Shown piece after piece: positions 12,755 through 21,762 of a stretch of 64,000 bases of DNA (positions are counted from its first letter, which is position 1; the number at the start of each line of letters is the position of its first letter). Location: the NCBI GenBank assembly GCA_965267505.1, contig OZ254081.1, positions 248,001 through 312,000 on the forward strand, in the 5' to 3' direction. A program made the position numbers and the translations under genes. The DNA is from JANQHS01 sp965267505. Lineage in GTDB: Bacteria > Bacteroidota > Bacteroidia > Cytophagales > CCMP332. Below the pieces are notes generated by a model. The model saw only the letters and a list, made by a program, of their open reading frames with translations, was not told where the DNA came from and searched no databases.

Positions 12755-14992
12755 CTAATCGAAGCGGGTAACAGATTCCACCCCTTCAATATTGCTCAAA
12801 CGGGTGATGAGCTTGTTTAAATGATCAGTATCATAAACAAAAACACTGATCTCTCCCTCAAACATATTAGCTTCCGAATCCACGGTGATAGACCTCATAT
12901 TTACTTTTAGGTCAGTGGAGATCACCTGAGAAATGTCATTGATCATTCCAACTCTATCAGTACCCAGAACCTTTAACCCTGCAAGGAATGCCAACTCCTT
13001 TTGATCGGTCCATTTTGCCTTAACCACCCGATATCCATAATTGGACATCAATTCTAGTGCATTCGGACAGGTTGTTCTGTGGATCTTGATCCCGTCGTTT
13101 ATTGTAACAAAGCCAAAGACATCGTCCCCGGGAATTGGATTACAGCATTGAGCTAGTTTGTAATCGATGTGATCAAGGTCTTCGCCAATCAACAACATAT
13201 CCCCTTTCTTTCCAGGGATCTTTGTCAGCTCAGATTTAAATGACTTGGCATCCTTAATCTTTTGGTTGATTGACCTTGGACTTTTATTAAGGAAGACCAG
13301 GAATCTTTTAAAGTCCTTTTTCTCAATCGAACCAAAACCGATCTTATAATGAAGGTCTCTATCAGTTCGAGCGTTGAAATACGCCCGTAGCTTATTCATG
13401 AATTCGGTTGTAACCTCTACATCAGATTGCCTCACCCAATCCTCCATGGTTTTCTTTCCATGTCCTTCTAGCTTCTTCCTTCCCTCTTTTAAGGATTGCT
13501 TGATCTTAGACCTGGCCTTTGAACTCACCACAAACTTCAACCAGTCTTCAGTAGGCTTTTGCTTTTTACTGACCAGGATCTCAACCTGATCTCCGTTTTT
13601 TAACTTATAACTGAGAGGGACCAGTTTATGATTTGCCTTTGCCCCAATACACTTAGTCCCAATGTCAGTGTGAATCTCAAATGCGAAATCAAGTGCAGTG
13701 GCACCAGAAGGCAGGGATTTCAATTCTCCTTTCGGAGTAAAAACAAATAGCTCATCGGAGAACAGGTTGGCCCTAAAGTCATCTACAAACTCAAGAGCCG
13801 GCAATTCATTTTGCTCTAAGGCATCCCTTACTTTATTCAGCCATTGATCCAGACCGGAAGAATACTTTTTCGATTCCCCGTATTTGTATTTCCAGTGAGC
13901 CGCATATCCTTTCTCTGCGATCTCATCCATGCGCTTGGTCCTGATCTGGACCTCTACCCATTGACCACTCTGACTCATTACTGTCGAATGCAATGATTCG
14001 TAACCATTTGCTTTTGGAGTACTGATCCAGTCCCTCAGCCGATCCGGATTTGGACGGTAGATATCCGTCACCATTGAATAAACATGCCAGCAGACCGATT
14101 TCTCCTGGTCCTCCGGAACATCAACTATTATCCGAATGGCAAATAGGTCGTAAACCTCCTCGAAAGGAATGTTCTGCTTTTTCATCTTGGAGTAGATCGA
14201 AAAAATAGACTTGGGTCTTCCCTTAATTTCAAATTCAAATTTCTCATCCTGGAGTTGGCCCTTTATCGGTTTAATGAATTCCCTGATAAACTTATTTCGA
14301 GCATCCTTGGTCTCCCTAACCTTCCCTGAAATAAGATCGAAAGCCTCCACTTCATTAAACCTTATATAAAGGTCCTCAAGTTCAGATTTTATATTGTATA
14401 GGCCGAGGCGATGCGCCAATGGTGCATAGAGGTACATGGTTTCATTGGAGATCTTCAATTGCTTATCCCTCGGCATGCTCTCCAGGGTTCTCATATTGTG
14501 AAGCCTGTCAGCCAGTTTTATGAAGATGACCCTTACATCCTCTGAAAGGGTCAAAAGCATTTTCCTGAAATTCTCGGCTTGCTCAGATGAGCCATATTCA
14601 AACTCCCCACTGATCTTGGTAAGCCCATCAATGATCTGTTCAACCTTAGGGCCGAATTTCTTCCGGATATCGGATAATTCCAGATCGGTATCCTCAACTA
14701 CATCATGAAGGATGGCTGAGACAATCGAGGTTGTTCCCAAACCGATCTCAGCAACCGTGATCTCCGCTACAGCCAAAGGATGGAGGATATAGGGTTCTCC
14801 ACTTTTCCTCTTTATTCCCTGATGGGCATTCAAGGCCAGATTGAATGCAGCTCTGATCATTTTCACATCACCGGTTTTCATCACCGGTTTTGCTTTTCGG
14901 AGCAAGCGACGATAATGCTTTATTATCATCGCCCTTTCTTCCATCTGGGCTTTTCTTTCTGTGTTCTTTTTTCTTGCTGAGCCTACCCTCAT
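12755..14992 (-). CDS. rel: bifunctional (p)ppGpp synthetase/hydrolase
   Basis: This 745-residue RelA/SpoT homologue makes and degrades the stringent-response alarmone. The hydrolase domain has its HD pair (H96-D97) and an ED pair (about 100-101), so hydrolysis should be active. The synthetase domain contains RLRDWISTPKANGYESLHST (about 320-340). A TGS domain follows (about 415-475), then a Zn-finger-like region and a C-terminal ACT domain (about 670-745). All parts are intact, as expected for a single long-form Rel. It heads the rel-fur-purA cluster, which suggests a purine and metal stress link by position only. Confidence 0.95.
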   Translation of the reverse strand: MRVGSARKKNTERKAQMEERAMIIKHYRRLLRKAKPVMKTGDVKMIRAAFNLALNAHQGIKRKSGEPYILHPLAVAEITVAEIGLGTTSIVSAILHDVVEDTDLELSDIRKKFGPKVEQIIDGLTKISGEFEYGSSEQAENFRKMLLTLSEDVRVIFIKLADRLHNMRTLESMPRDKQLKISNETMYLYAPLAHRLGLYNIKSELEDLYIRFNEVEAFDLISGKVRETKDARNKFIREFIKPIKGQLQDEKFEFEIKGRPKSIFSIYSKMKKQNIPFEEVYDLFAIRIIVDVPEDQEKSVCWHVYSMVTDIYRPNPDRLRDWISTPKANGYESLHSTVMSQSGQWVEVQIRTKRMDEIAEKGYAAHWKYKYGESKKYSSGLDQWLNKVRDALEQNELPALEFVDDFRANLFSDELFVFTPKGELKSLPSGATALDFAFEIHTDIGTKCIGAKANHKLVPLSYKLKNGDQVEILVSKKQKPTEDWLKFVVSSKARSKIKQSLKEGRKKLEGHGKKTMEDWVRQSDVEVTTEFMNKLRAYFNARTDRDLHYKIGFGSIEKKDFKRFLVFLNKSPRSINQKIKDAKSFKSELTKIPGKKGDMLLIGEDLDHIDYKLAQCCNPIPGDDVFGFVTINDGIKIHRTTCPNALELMSNYGYRVVKAKWTDQKELAFLAGLKVLGTDRVGMINDISQVISTDLKVNMRSITVDSEANMFEGEISVFVYDTDHLNKLITRLSNIEGVESVTRFD

Positions 14993-15109
14993 AAATCAAA
15001 AATAATTAGAGCTCTCACATTCTCCTCCATAATTTACAACCGAGTAAAAATTTTCCTGGTTCAAAAAAAATAGTTCGATTTAATGCTTATTTATTGATTC
15101 TATTATGCC

Positions 15110-15117
15110 TAAATTTG
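15110..15117 (+). promoter_or_regulatory. possible tRNA-Leu promoter -7 box
   Basis: TAAATTTG matches TAnnTTTG about 110 bases upstream of tRNA-Leu. The best upstream TTG is only 13 bases away, shorter than in the rRNA promoter. Between 14993 and 15226 no gene is seen. Confidence 0.3.
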
Positions 15118-15226
15118 CAGCCATTTTTCGCGGCTGTGGTGATCTGATAAAACCTAGTTTTCGGATCTAGATGAACAAGACTTCCTAAGAGCCTTGATTT
15201 TCGAAAGCCTGGTCGATCATTTTCTT

Positions 15227-15308
15227 GCGGATGTGGCGGAATTGGTAGACGCACTAGACTTAGGATCTAGCGCCTAACAGCGTGGGGGTTCGAGTCCCTC
15301 CATCCGCA
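15227..15308 (+). tRNA. tRNA-Leu (TAG)
   Basis: An 82-nt class II tRNA with acceptor GCGGATG/CATCCGC, anticodon loop CTTAGGA (anticodon TAG), a long variable arm and a GGTTCGAGT T arm. CCA is not encoded. It lies 56 bases upstream of tig and may share its transcript. Confidence 0.95.
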
Positions 15309-15364
15309 CTTTGAACCCTTTATCTCACGATAAGGGGTTCTTATTTTTTAACAAAATTTAGATT

Positions 15365-16702
15365 TTGAAAGTATCACTGGAAAAAAAGGCTGAGAACGAA
15401 GGATTGATAACTATCAACCTTGAAGAAAAGGATTACAAAGAAGCCTTTAACAACAAACTCAAAGAGTACAGTAAAAAAATGAACCTAAAGGGTTTCAGAC
15501 CCGGCAAGGTTCCCATAGGTCTTGTCAATAAGATGTATGGAAAAAGCATTAAAGCAGATGAGATCAATCACAAGGCTTCTCATGGTCTTGAGGATTTCAT
15601 CAAAAAAGAAAAGCTCCAATTTGTTGGCGACCCTATGCTTGTTCAACCTGAGGAAGCATATGACTTCGAAAGCCAAAAGGACTTTGAGATCAAATTCGAA
15701 CTTGGATTGATCCCTGAGTACAGCATTCCCTTGGACAAGAAGATCAAGGTTAATAAGTACAGCCTGAAAGAAGACAAAGGCTTGTATGAGGAAACCCTCG
15801 AAAACCTAAGAAATCAATTTGGAGAAAGGTCCGAACCCGAAAGCTCCTCAGATTCAGATACAGTTTACGGAGAGCTCAAAAGCAAGGACGAAAGCTTTAG
15901 CAGAACTCTGGGGATTGCCATATCAGACCTTGATAAGAAAGGACAAGCATTCTTTACTGGTAAGAAAAAGGATGATGTGGTTGAATTCCCGATCGATAAA
16001 GCTTTCGGGAAAGATAAATCAGCTCTCATTGGAAAAGCAGGTCTAAGCGAGACTGAGCTAAAGGGGCTGAAGGGAGATTTCATCTTTAGAATCGACTCTA
16101 TTTCCAAGATCGTACCTGCTGAGATCAATCAAGATCTCTTCGATAAGGTTTTTGGAAAAGACCAGGTTAAATCCAAAGAAGAATTTGAGACCAAGCTCAA
16201 AGAGGATATCACTAAATCAAACGAGCAGGAAACCATCAGCCAATTCCACAGAGATATCAGAAAAGCTCTTTTGGAAAAGACCAAGCTTGAATTAAGCAAG
16301 GACTTCATGAAAAGGTGGCTTAAGCAAGGAGCTAATCCTGAGCTGGAGATCAACGAAGAGCAGTTGGAGAAAGAACTTCCAGAATATCTGGATCATCTAA
16401 AATGGAATCTTATCAGTAATAAGATCCGTGAAGATGAGAATATAGAGGTAAAGCCAGAGGAAGTAAAAGAGGAAACCAAGAAAATGATCGCAAGTCAGTT
16501 TGGAGGAAATCTTCCGGGTGACAGAGAATCATTCCTTGACCAATTTGCGGACAATTACCTGAATGAAAATGAAGGAAAGAACTTCGGCCAGGTCTATAAT
16601 TCAATAATGGAAAGAAGAATTTTCGATTATCTAGATTCAAAGGTTACTGCCGTAGAAAAAAAAGTAAGCCATAAGGAATTTAAAAAGGTTTTAGCGGGTT
16701 AA
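15365..16702 (+). CDS. tig: trigger factor
   Basis: This 445-residue ribosome-associated chaperone meets nascent chains at the exit tunnel. The ribosome-binding signature GFRPGKVP lies at about 43-50. The central PPIase-like domain is divergent, as in other Bacteroidota, and the C-terminal helical arms are Lys/Glu rich. A stop codon lies six bases upstream and the next ATG is far inside the conserved domain, so the TTG at 15365 must be the start. It heads the tig-clpP-clpX cluster, a common bacterial order linking folding and proteolysis. Confidence 0.93.
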   Translation: MKVSLEKKAENEGLITINLEEKDYKEAFNNKLKEYSKKMNLKGFRPGKVPIGLVNKMYGKSIKADEINHKASHGLEDFIKKEKLQFVGDPMLVQPEEAYDFESQKDFEIKFELGLIPEYSIPLDKKIKVNKYSLKEDKGLYEETLENLRNQFGERSEPESSSDSDTVYGELKSKDESFSRTLGIAISDLDKKGQAFFTGKKKDDVVEFPIDKAFGKDKSALIGKAGLSETELKGLKGDFIFRIDSISKIVPAEINQDLFDKVFGKDQVKSKEEFETKLKEDITKSNEQETISQFHRDIRKALLEKTKLELSKDFMKRWLKQGANPELEINEEQLEKELPEYLDHLKWNLISNKIREDENIEVKPEEVKEETKKMIASQFGGNLPGDRESFLDQFADNYLNENEGKNFGQVYNSIMERRIFDYLDSKVTAVEKKVSHKEFKKVLAG

Positions 16703-16723
16703 TACCTAGATTTAGATTCAATT

Positions 16724-17404
16724 ATGAAAATGGACGCAAACGAGTTTAGAAAATTTGCTGTAAAAGATCAGGGATTGAATGGTCTTGCAGTAGATCAGTA
16801 CATGAATACCATCACCAACCTGACTCCTAATATCATTGAGGAGCGTCGAATGAATGCAGTAGCAATGGACGTTTTTTCAAGATTAATGATGGATAGGATC
16901 ATATTCCTTGGAGTACCTATAGATGATTATGTGGCCAATGTGGTCATAGCCCAGCTTCTATTCTTAGAATCAGCAGATTCAAGGAAGGATATCCTTATGT
17001 ACCTAAACAGCCCAGGGGGTTCCGTATATGCCGGACTAGGAATCTATGATACCATGCAATACGTTGGGCCAGATGTGGCGACCATCTGTACTGGTCTTGC
17101 CGCTTCAATGGGAGCCATCCTTTTAACAGCAGGGACTGCCAAAAAGAGAACCGCTCTTCCCCATTCCAGGATCATGATCCACCAACCTATGGGTGGTATT
17201 GGAGGACAGGCTTCTGATATTCAAATCACGGCTCAGGAGATCAGAAAGCTTAAAAAAGAACTATATTCAATAATATCCGTACACACAGGTAAGTCTGAGA
17301 AAGAGATCTGGGATGATGCGGATCGCGATTATTGGATGAATGCTGAAGAAGCAAAGAAATACGGCTTGGTAGATGAAGTTCTAGGCTCGAAAAAAGCAAA
17401 ATAG
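16724..17404 (+). CDS. clpP: ATP-dependent Clp protease proteolytic subunit
   Basis: This 226-residue serine protease forms the ClpP barrel used by ClpX. The catalytic triad is S128 (in GLAASMGAI), H153 (in SRIMIHQP) and D202 (in DADRDYW), all present. The N-terminal part before about residue 35 is a propeptide-like extension. It follows tig by 21 bases and precedes clpX by 4 bases, so the three genes form one operon. Confidence 0.96.
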   Translation: MKMDANEFRKFAVKDQGLNGLAVDQYMNTITNLTPNIIEERRMNAVAMDVFSRLMMDRIIFLGVPIDDYVANVVIAQLLFLESADSRKDILMYLNSPGGSVYAGLGIYDTMQYVGPDVATICTGLAASMGAILLTAGTAKKRTALPHSRIMIHQPMGGIGGQASDIQITAQEIRKLKKELYSIISVHTGKSEKEIWDDADRDYWMNAEEAKKYGLVDEVLGSKKAK

Positions 17405-17408
17405 ACCA

Positions 17409-18635
17409 ATGGCACAAGTAAACTGCTCGTTTTGTGGTCGAAACAAGAAGGATGTCAAACTAATGATATCCGGTATCCATGCACATATCTGTGATAAGTG
17501 TATCGAGCAGGCGATGGTCATTCTGGACGAAGAAGTTCAGAATTCAAAAACCAAAGACAGTCCCCAATTCAAACTTTTAAAGCCCAAAGAGATCAAGGCT
17601 TTCCTTGATACCTATGTAATTGGGCAGGAAGAAGCGAAAAAGGTTTTATCAGTTGCCGTCTACAATCATTACAAAAGGTTGATGCAGCCCGCCAAAGAAG
17701 ATGATGTAGCTATTGAGAAATCAAACATCATCATGGTTGGGGAAACAGGTACAGGAAAAACCTATCTGGCAAGAACATTAGCTAAACTTTTGGATGTTCC
17801 ATTTTGCATCGCCGATGCTACAGTACTGACCGAAGCCGGATATGTAGGAGAAGATGTGGAAAGCATCCTAACAAGGTTACTTCAGGCTGCTGATTATGAT
17901 GTAGAAAGTGCACAAATGGGCATAGTCTACATTGACGAGGTAGACAAGATCTCCAGAAAAGGAGATAATCCTTCAATTACCCGCGATGTGAGTGGTGAAG
18001 GAGTTCAGCAGGCATTATTAAAGCTTTTAGAGGGTACGACTGTAAACGTTCCCCCTCAGGGAGGGAGGAAGCACCCGGATCAGAAAATGATCTCGGTTAA
18101 CACAGAGAATATTCTTTTTATCTGTGGAGGAGCCTTTGATGGCATCCAAAAGATAATTGGATCACGCTTGAATACCCGTCCTCTTGGTTTCTCTGGAAAG
18201 ACCAATCCTTTGGAACACCTGGACGACAAGCTTTTACTCCAATATGTGAATTCTCATGACCTCAGGACTTTCGGTTTGATCCCGGAATTGATCGGTCGAC
18301 TACCTGTCGTCACCTATTTAAATCCTCTGGATTCTGATACCCTTCTTCAGATCCTGGTTGAGCCTAAGAACGCCATTACCAAACAGTTCAAAAAACTATT
18401 TGAGATGGAAGATATTGAGCTTGAGTTTGAAAAGGATGCCTTGAAGTACATAGTTGAGAAAGCCATTGAATTTAAACTGGGAGCAAGAGGATTGAGAAGC
18501 ATTTGCGAGGCTATCATGACCGATGCAATGTTTGAGCTTCCATCTCAGAAAAACCCCGGTCCGCTTCTGATCACCGAAAGGTATGCGGAAGAGAAATTCA
18601 AGAAATCAAAAATGCATAACCTAAGGGCTGCTTAG
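17409..18635 (+). CDS. clpX: Clp protease ATPase subunit ClpX
   Basis: This 408-residue AAA+ unfoldase feeds tagged proteins to ClpP. The N-terminal C4 zinc finger (C6, C9, C28, C31) recognises adaptors and substrates. The Walker A motif GETGTGKT lies near 113-120, the Walker B motif is IVYIDEVDKI, and the sensor and GARGLR segments are intact near the C-terminus. Length is normal. It ends four bases into the convergent menC stop. tmRNA-tagged proteins are standard clients, which is relevant to the tmRNA-like RNA in the prophage. Confidence 0.96.
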   Translation: MAQVNCSFCGRNKKDVKLMISGIHAHICDKCIEQAMVILDEEVQNSKTKDSPQFKLLKPKEIKAFLDTYVIGQEEAKKVLSVAVYNHYKRLMQPAKEDDVAIEKSNIIMVGETGTGKTYLARTLAKLLDVPFCIADATVLTEAGYVGEDVESILTRLLQAADYDVESAQMGIVYIDEVDKISRKGDNPSITRDVSGEGVQQALLKLLEGTTVNVPPQGGRKHPDQKMISVNTENILFICGGAFDGIQKIIGSRLNTRPLGFSGKTNPLEHLDDKLLLQYVNSHDLRTFGLIPELIGRLPVVTYLNPLDSDTLLQILVEPKNAITKQFKKLFEMEDIELEFEKDALKYIVEKAIEFKLGARGLRSICEAIMTDAMFELPSQKNPGPLLITERYAEEKFKKSKMHNLRAA

Positions 18636-19636
18636 GCTGTCCAGGAAATCATTTCCCCTTCCACCTTTAGTGGAACATCAAAATTGTTTTTAAAGAGTGA
18701 ACCCGTTCCAAGGCCCTGGGCTATTGGGTTTTCATATTGGGCAGCAAATTGAGCAATAGCAGCAAGTCCATGATTTGACTCCAAAGCTGATGTGATCCAA
18801 TAATCGATTCCCAGGGAACTGGCAAGGGCGATCCATTCGGCCGTTCCAGAGAAGCCACCATGAAGACTGGGTTTTAACACAATATATCGGGGCCTCGCTC
18901 TTTCTAACAATTCCTTCCTTTCTTTTCCTTCTACATCTATCAATTCCTCATCAAATGCTACAGGAACCCCATAATCCTCTCGAAGAAGTAGGTTTTCCTC
19001 CCCTTTTCCTTTGGTTAAAGGTTGTTCAATTGAGTGAATATTAAATTCTTCAAGCTGGGTCCATTTTTCGATAAAGTCCGCCCTTTCAAATGCACCATTT
19101 GCATCAAGGCGAATTTCCAATTGAGGTCCTCCCCTTTCCCGAAGGAATCTTATTAGGTCAAGCTCCCTCTCCCATTCTATTCCCCCGATCTTCACTTTTA
19201 TACAGGTGAAACCTCCTGCAGCTTTATTTTCAACCTGTTCTTTCATGAATTCCTTGTCCCCCATCCAGACCAAGCCATTTATCCGGATTCCTGAACGAAG
19301 TTGATCCATTCCTTTTGGGAAATAAACTCCTGCTTCCTCTGATTTAAGATCCGCCAAAGCCATTTCGATTCCCATTCGGAGAGAAGAAGGCAAGGAGGAA
19401 TCCAGATAGGAGTCTTCTATTTGATCGAAAGACTTAAGATCCTGAAGTAAGTTGATACAATCCTGTATTGATTCTGAGCTTAATCCAGGGAGTGGGGCCA
19501 CTTCTCCCAATCCTATTTTCCCATTTTCATCTTTGATCCTAAGTAAAAGAATATCCCGTTTCTCCATGGGTCCTCTGGAGGTTCTGGCCGGAAAATTAAA
19601 GTCCAGACTATGCTTTGAGTATTCGATAGAAACCAA
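18632..19636 (-). CDS. menC: o-succinylbenzoate synthase (enolase superfamily)
   Basis: This 334-residue enolase-superfamily enzyme probably dehydrates SHCHC to o-succinylbenzoate in menaquinone synthesis. The KxK motif (K147, K149 in CIKVKIGG), metal ligands D178, E204 and D229, and the second catalytic Lys (K255 in VLKPS) are all in place. Related dipeptide epimerases share the fold, but the N-terminal segment and KPSLHGG favour MenC. The start appears to be TTG 19636, as no ATG fits. The prophage att site lies only 35 bases upstream, so its original promoter region was split by the integration. Confidence 0.85.
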   Translation of the reverse strand: MVSIEYSKHSLDFNFPARTSRGPMEKRDILLLRIKDENGKIGLGEVAPLPGLSSESIQDCINLLQDLKSFDQIEDSYLDSSLPSSLRMGIEMALADLKSEEAGVYFPKGMDQLRSGIRINGLVWMGDKEFMKEQVENKAAGGFTCIKVKIGGIEWERELDLIRFLRERGGPQLEIRLDANGAFERADFIEKWTQLEEFNIHSIEQPLTKGKGEENLLLREDYGVPVAFDEELIDVEGKERKELLERARPRYIVLKPSLHGGFSGTAEWIALASSLGIDYWITSALESNHGLAAIAQFAAQYENPIAQGLGTGSLFKNNFDVPLKVEGEMISWTA

Positions 19637-19670
19637 GCTTAATAATAAAGTGAAGGAAGGGAAAAGGAAA

Positions 19671-19686
19671 GTGACTCCTTCAGGAC
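19671..19686. repeat. prophage attachment site, distal copy
   Basis: GTGACTCCTTCAGGAC is identical to 58912-58927, which spans the 3' end of tRNA-Arg. Flanking bases differ on both sides, so the identical core is 16 bp. It marks the left end of the prophage, 35 bases from the menC start. Confidence 0.88.
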
Positions 19687-19853
19687 CATAATTATACTAA
19701 AATCTAGTATCATGAAATTTTAAGAAATTGCCCAAAAAGTGCGGAATTCTGGCAACCAAGGGCGATTTAGGCTCAAAATTACTAGTTAATGCCAATAACA
19801 ATCTATAAGAACCTCAAAGGAAAATCTGCCACCATTTCTGCCACCTATTAAAA

Positions 19854-19882
19854 AGGGGCTAAGACCACCGATCTTAACCCCT
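19854..19882 (-). terminator. terminator after the phage lysis cassette
   Basis: On the minus strand, AGGGG and CCCCT with inner TAAGA/TCTTA pairing form a hairpin followed by TTTTAAT. It lies about 40 bases beyond the last phage gene. The stretch 19637-19924 otherwise holds the att site and no gene I can support. Confidence 0.65.
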
Positions 19883-19924
19883 AGGCTCTTATTGAACTAA
19901 CAATAAGAACAATGGATTACAAAT

Positions 19925-20431
19925 CTACGAAAAGGGATTGATTTGTTTCTTCAATATGCTTAATACTATTCCCCCAATTATTAGAAGCCAAGGAATGAAG
20001 GCCCACCAATATTTCTTGATGAAGCCTCCAAATGTGGGCTGAACAAAAACCTGTTCTTTCACAGTTCGGGTTTCAGTAATTTCCGGGCAGTCAGGACAAT
20101 CAACCTCCAGCCAAATGGAATCCTTCTTGACATAGTACCTCACAATGGTAGAGTCTTTAAAAACTATCTCCTGGATTGTATCGGTTTTCAATTGGGTTAC
20201 CGTATCAACCACAGGCGTTTCAATCCAAATAGTATCCCTTACCACCAACGTATCAACGTGAAACAGTTCTGGATTCTTTCGCCTTGCTTTGTCTAAATGC
20301 CGTTCAGCCTTTCGGATGTGATATGCTCCGGTACAACCTCCTGCAATCATCATGTATAGCACCCAAAGCAGGAATGCCCCAATTAAGGATCTTCTCAATG
20401 CCTCCAGCCCATTAGGAGTCTGAAACTCCAT
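19925..20431 (-). CDS. membrane-anchored protein, possible spanin-like lysis protein
   Basis: ATG 20431 gives 168 residues; a TTG 39 bases upstream also reads but is less likely, as the ATG has an A/G-rich upstream sequence. The protein has a TM segment near the N-terminus (about 12-30), a periplasmic-type middle with repeated valine/threonine strands and a CPDCP motif, and a second TM segment near the C-terminus followed by a short basic tail. It overlaps the holin-like gene by 20 bases and is last in the phage transcript, a usual place for Rz-like proteins. The spanin role is inferred only from position and layout. Confidence 0.6.
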   Translation of the reverse strand: MEFQTPNGLEALRRSLIGAFLLWVLYMMIAGGCTGAYHIRKAERHLDKARRKNPELFHVDTLVVRDTIWIETPVVDTVTQLKTDTIQEIVFKDSTIVRYYVKKDSIWLEVDCPDCPEITETRTVKEQVFVQPTFGGFIKKYWWAFIPWLLIIGGIVLSILKKQINPFS

Positions 20432-20615
20432 TCTTCTTCGCCTCTTTGATGATGATATAAGGAAGGGCAACTACTAAGGCCACCTTCCATTCATCAATCG
20501 AAATTTTCCCTAACGAAACTAAAAGGAAGCCACCAACCACAACCACGAAAAACAGTAGCGAGGTTTGCCAAGATCCCAAGATTCTCTCCAGCAGATTTGC
20601 CAGTTGTGTTTTCAT
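20412..20615 (-). CDS. holin-like small membrane protein
   Basis: 67 residues with two hydrophobic segments (about 18-36 and 44-58) and a charged C-terminus, the layout of a class II holin. It starts 6 bases after a copy of the phage CAAGTAA/TTGTTTT element (20622-20648) and sits in the terminal lysis position. No sequence family is recognised with certainty. Confidence 0.6.
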   Translation of the reverse strand: MKTQLANLLERILGSWQTSLLFFVVVVGGFLLVSLGKISIDEWKVALVVALPYIIIKEAKKNGVSDS

Positions 20616-20621
20616 ATAATG

Positions 20622-20648
20622 AAAACAAAATCAAGTAGGATTTACTTA
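20622..20648 (-). promoter_or_regulatory. phage late-promoter motif, copy 1
   Basis: On the minus strand TAAGTAA, 13 bases, TTGTTTT, then 6 bases to the ATG of the holin-like gene. One base differs from the CAAGTAA half of the other copies; the spacing is identical. Confidence 0.55.
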
Positions 20649-21394
20649 ATCCACTCGTATTTCTTCCCTAAATCCATTGGAATGAAAAGGCCAATTTTCC
20701 CATCTAATACTACACCACAGCCAAGTGTTGGTTTATTTGGGAAGTCTTTACCGTATTCAAAAGCATAGGCCTGGGTCGAAATCCCACAGCCCACATTAAG
20801 GCCAAAGATTAAATCGTTTTCTGATGCGTGATACTTTACTCCACCATATGCATGGATGTGACCTATTACGGTACTTTGACGACTTCTAATAGCCCTATTA
20901 ATTGCCCCATTTTGGCCACTCGACCCTGTGCCATGGGTGTATTTTACGTGATCGATCTCTGTGCTTAACTCCCACTTCCAACCCTTTGGTGCCTCCCATA
21001 TTTCTTCATAAGCCTTGACAAACTTTCTTGGTATTCCTGCTGTTTGTGCTTTTCTGAAAGGAAGGGCAGAGTGATTTCCAACCAAAACAGTTACTTCAGG
21101 AAAAACTTTATACCATTTGTTTAATTCTTCCTGTGCTTTTTCTGCTTCAGTTTTAGCCCCATCTGCATCAATATTGGTCTCCCAATAAGACAATGCACAG
21201 TTGTCTACTTCATCTCCTATGTGGACTATACGATTACACCCGAACCTTCCAAAGGTTTCTTCACAAAAATTTAGATAATCTGGATGGGTGAATGGTGCGT
21301 GGGTATCGCCTATGATCCCAACATTGTTTCCATTTCTGAGGTCATTTAGTAGCCCGTATTCATGGGGCTTTAATCTTATTCTTGGTATCTCCAT
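20642..21394 (-). CDS. calcineurin-like metallophosphoesterase
   Basis: 250 residues with the full metallophosphoesterase signature: GDTH (D30, H32), GDEVD (D61), GNHS (N107, H108) and GHIH (H179, H181), plus H154. These bind two metals for phosphoester hydrolysis. The substrate is unknown; phage versions may act on nucleotides, nucleic acids or 2',3'-cyclic ends. It lies in the lysis and late cassette between two small membrane proteins, overlapping the upstream gene by 35 bases. No signal peptide is present, so it should be cytoplasmic. Confidence 0.85.
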   Translation of the reverse strand: MEIPRIRLKPHEYGLLNDLRNGNNVGIIGDTHAPFTHPDYLNFCEETFGRFGCNRIVHIGDEVDNCALSYWETNIDADGAKTEAEKAQEELNKWYKVFPEVTVLVGNHSALPFRKAQTAGIPRKFVKAYEEIWEAPKGWKWELSTEIDHVKYTHGTGSSGQNGAINRAIRSRQSTVIGHIHAYGGVKYHASENDLIFGLNVGCGISTQAYAFEYGKDFPNKPTLGCGVVLDGKIGLFIPMDLGKKYEWIK

Positions 21395-21602
21395 TGCTCT
21401 TATTAATTTTCGCCCAAGCCCAGTTCCAGAACTTAGTCACCAAAAAGGCAACACTAGCCCCCACAGCAGCGGTAATAGCCACCTCCCCCAGGCTAAACCA
21501 AAAAGAGGGCTCCTTCATACTTCGCATTGCTAGTGATAAAAGGCTCCCTCCTACAGTTCCCAATTTTAGATTCAGGCTGTCTGTGATGTTCATTGTTCGC
21601 AT
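21360..21602 (-). CDS. small membrane protein, second holin-like candidate
   Basis: 80 residues (or 77 from the internal ATG at 21593, which has the phage-typical AACAATG context). One strong TM segment, about 36-56, is followed by a basic tail. It is first in the leftward lysis operon. It could be a holin, antiholin or signal-arrest factor; sequence alone does not decide. Confidence 0.5.
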   Translation of the reverse strand: MRTMNITDSLNLKLGTVGGSLLSLAMRSMKEPSFWFSLGEVAITAAVGASVAFLVTKFWNWAWAKINKSNGDTKNKIKAP

Positions 21603-21658
21603 TAATAATTGGGAATTGCTAAAACTTATTTAATTTTTTGCTTTCTACTTGTTGTTTT

Positions 21659-21680
21659 AATATAATCTATTGATTATATT
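21659..21680. promoter_or_regulatory. palindrome in divergent control region
   Basis: AATATAATC and GATTATATT form a perfect 9-bp inverted repeat around TATT. It lies in the 160-bp gap between the leftward lysis operon and the rightward sigma-factor operon, so it is a likely operator. Confidence 0.4.
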
Positions 21681-21762
21681 TACGTTGTTCTAACTGTAAA
21701 ACAAAATGTTCAATGTTTTATTTAGAAATCATCTTTAAAGTCCTTTTATACAAGCATCTGCA

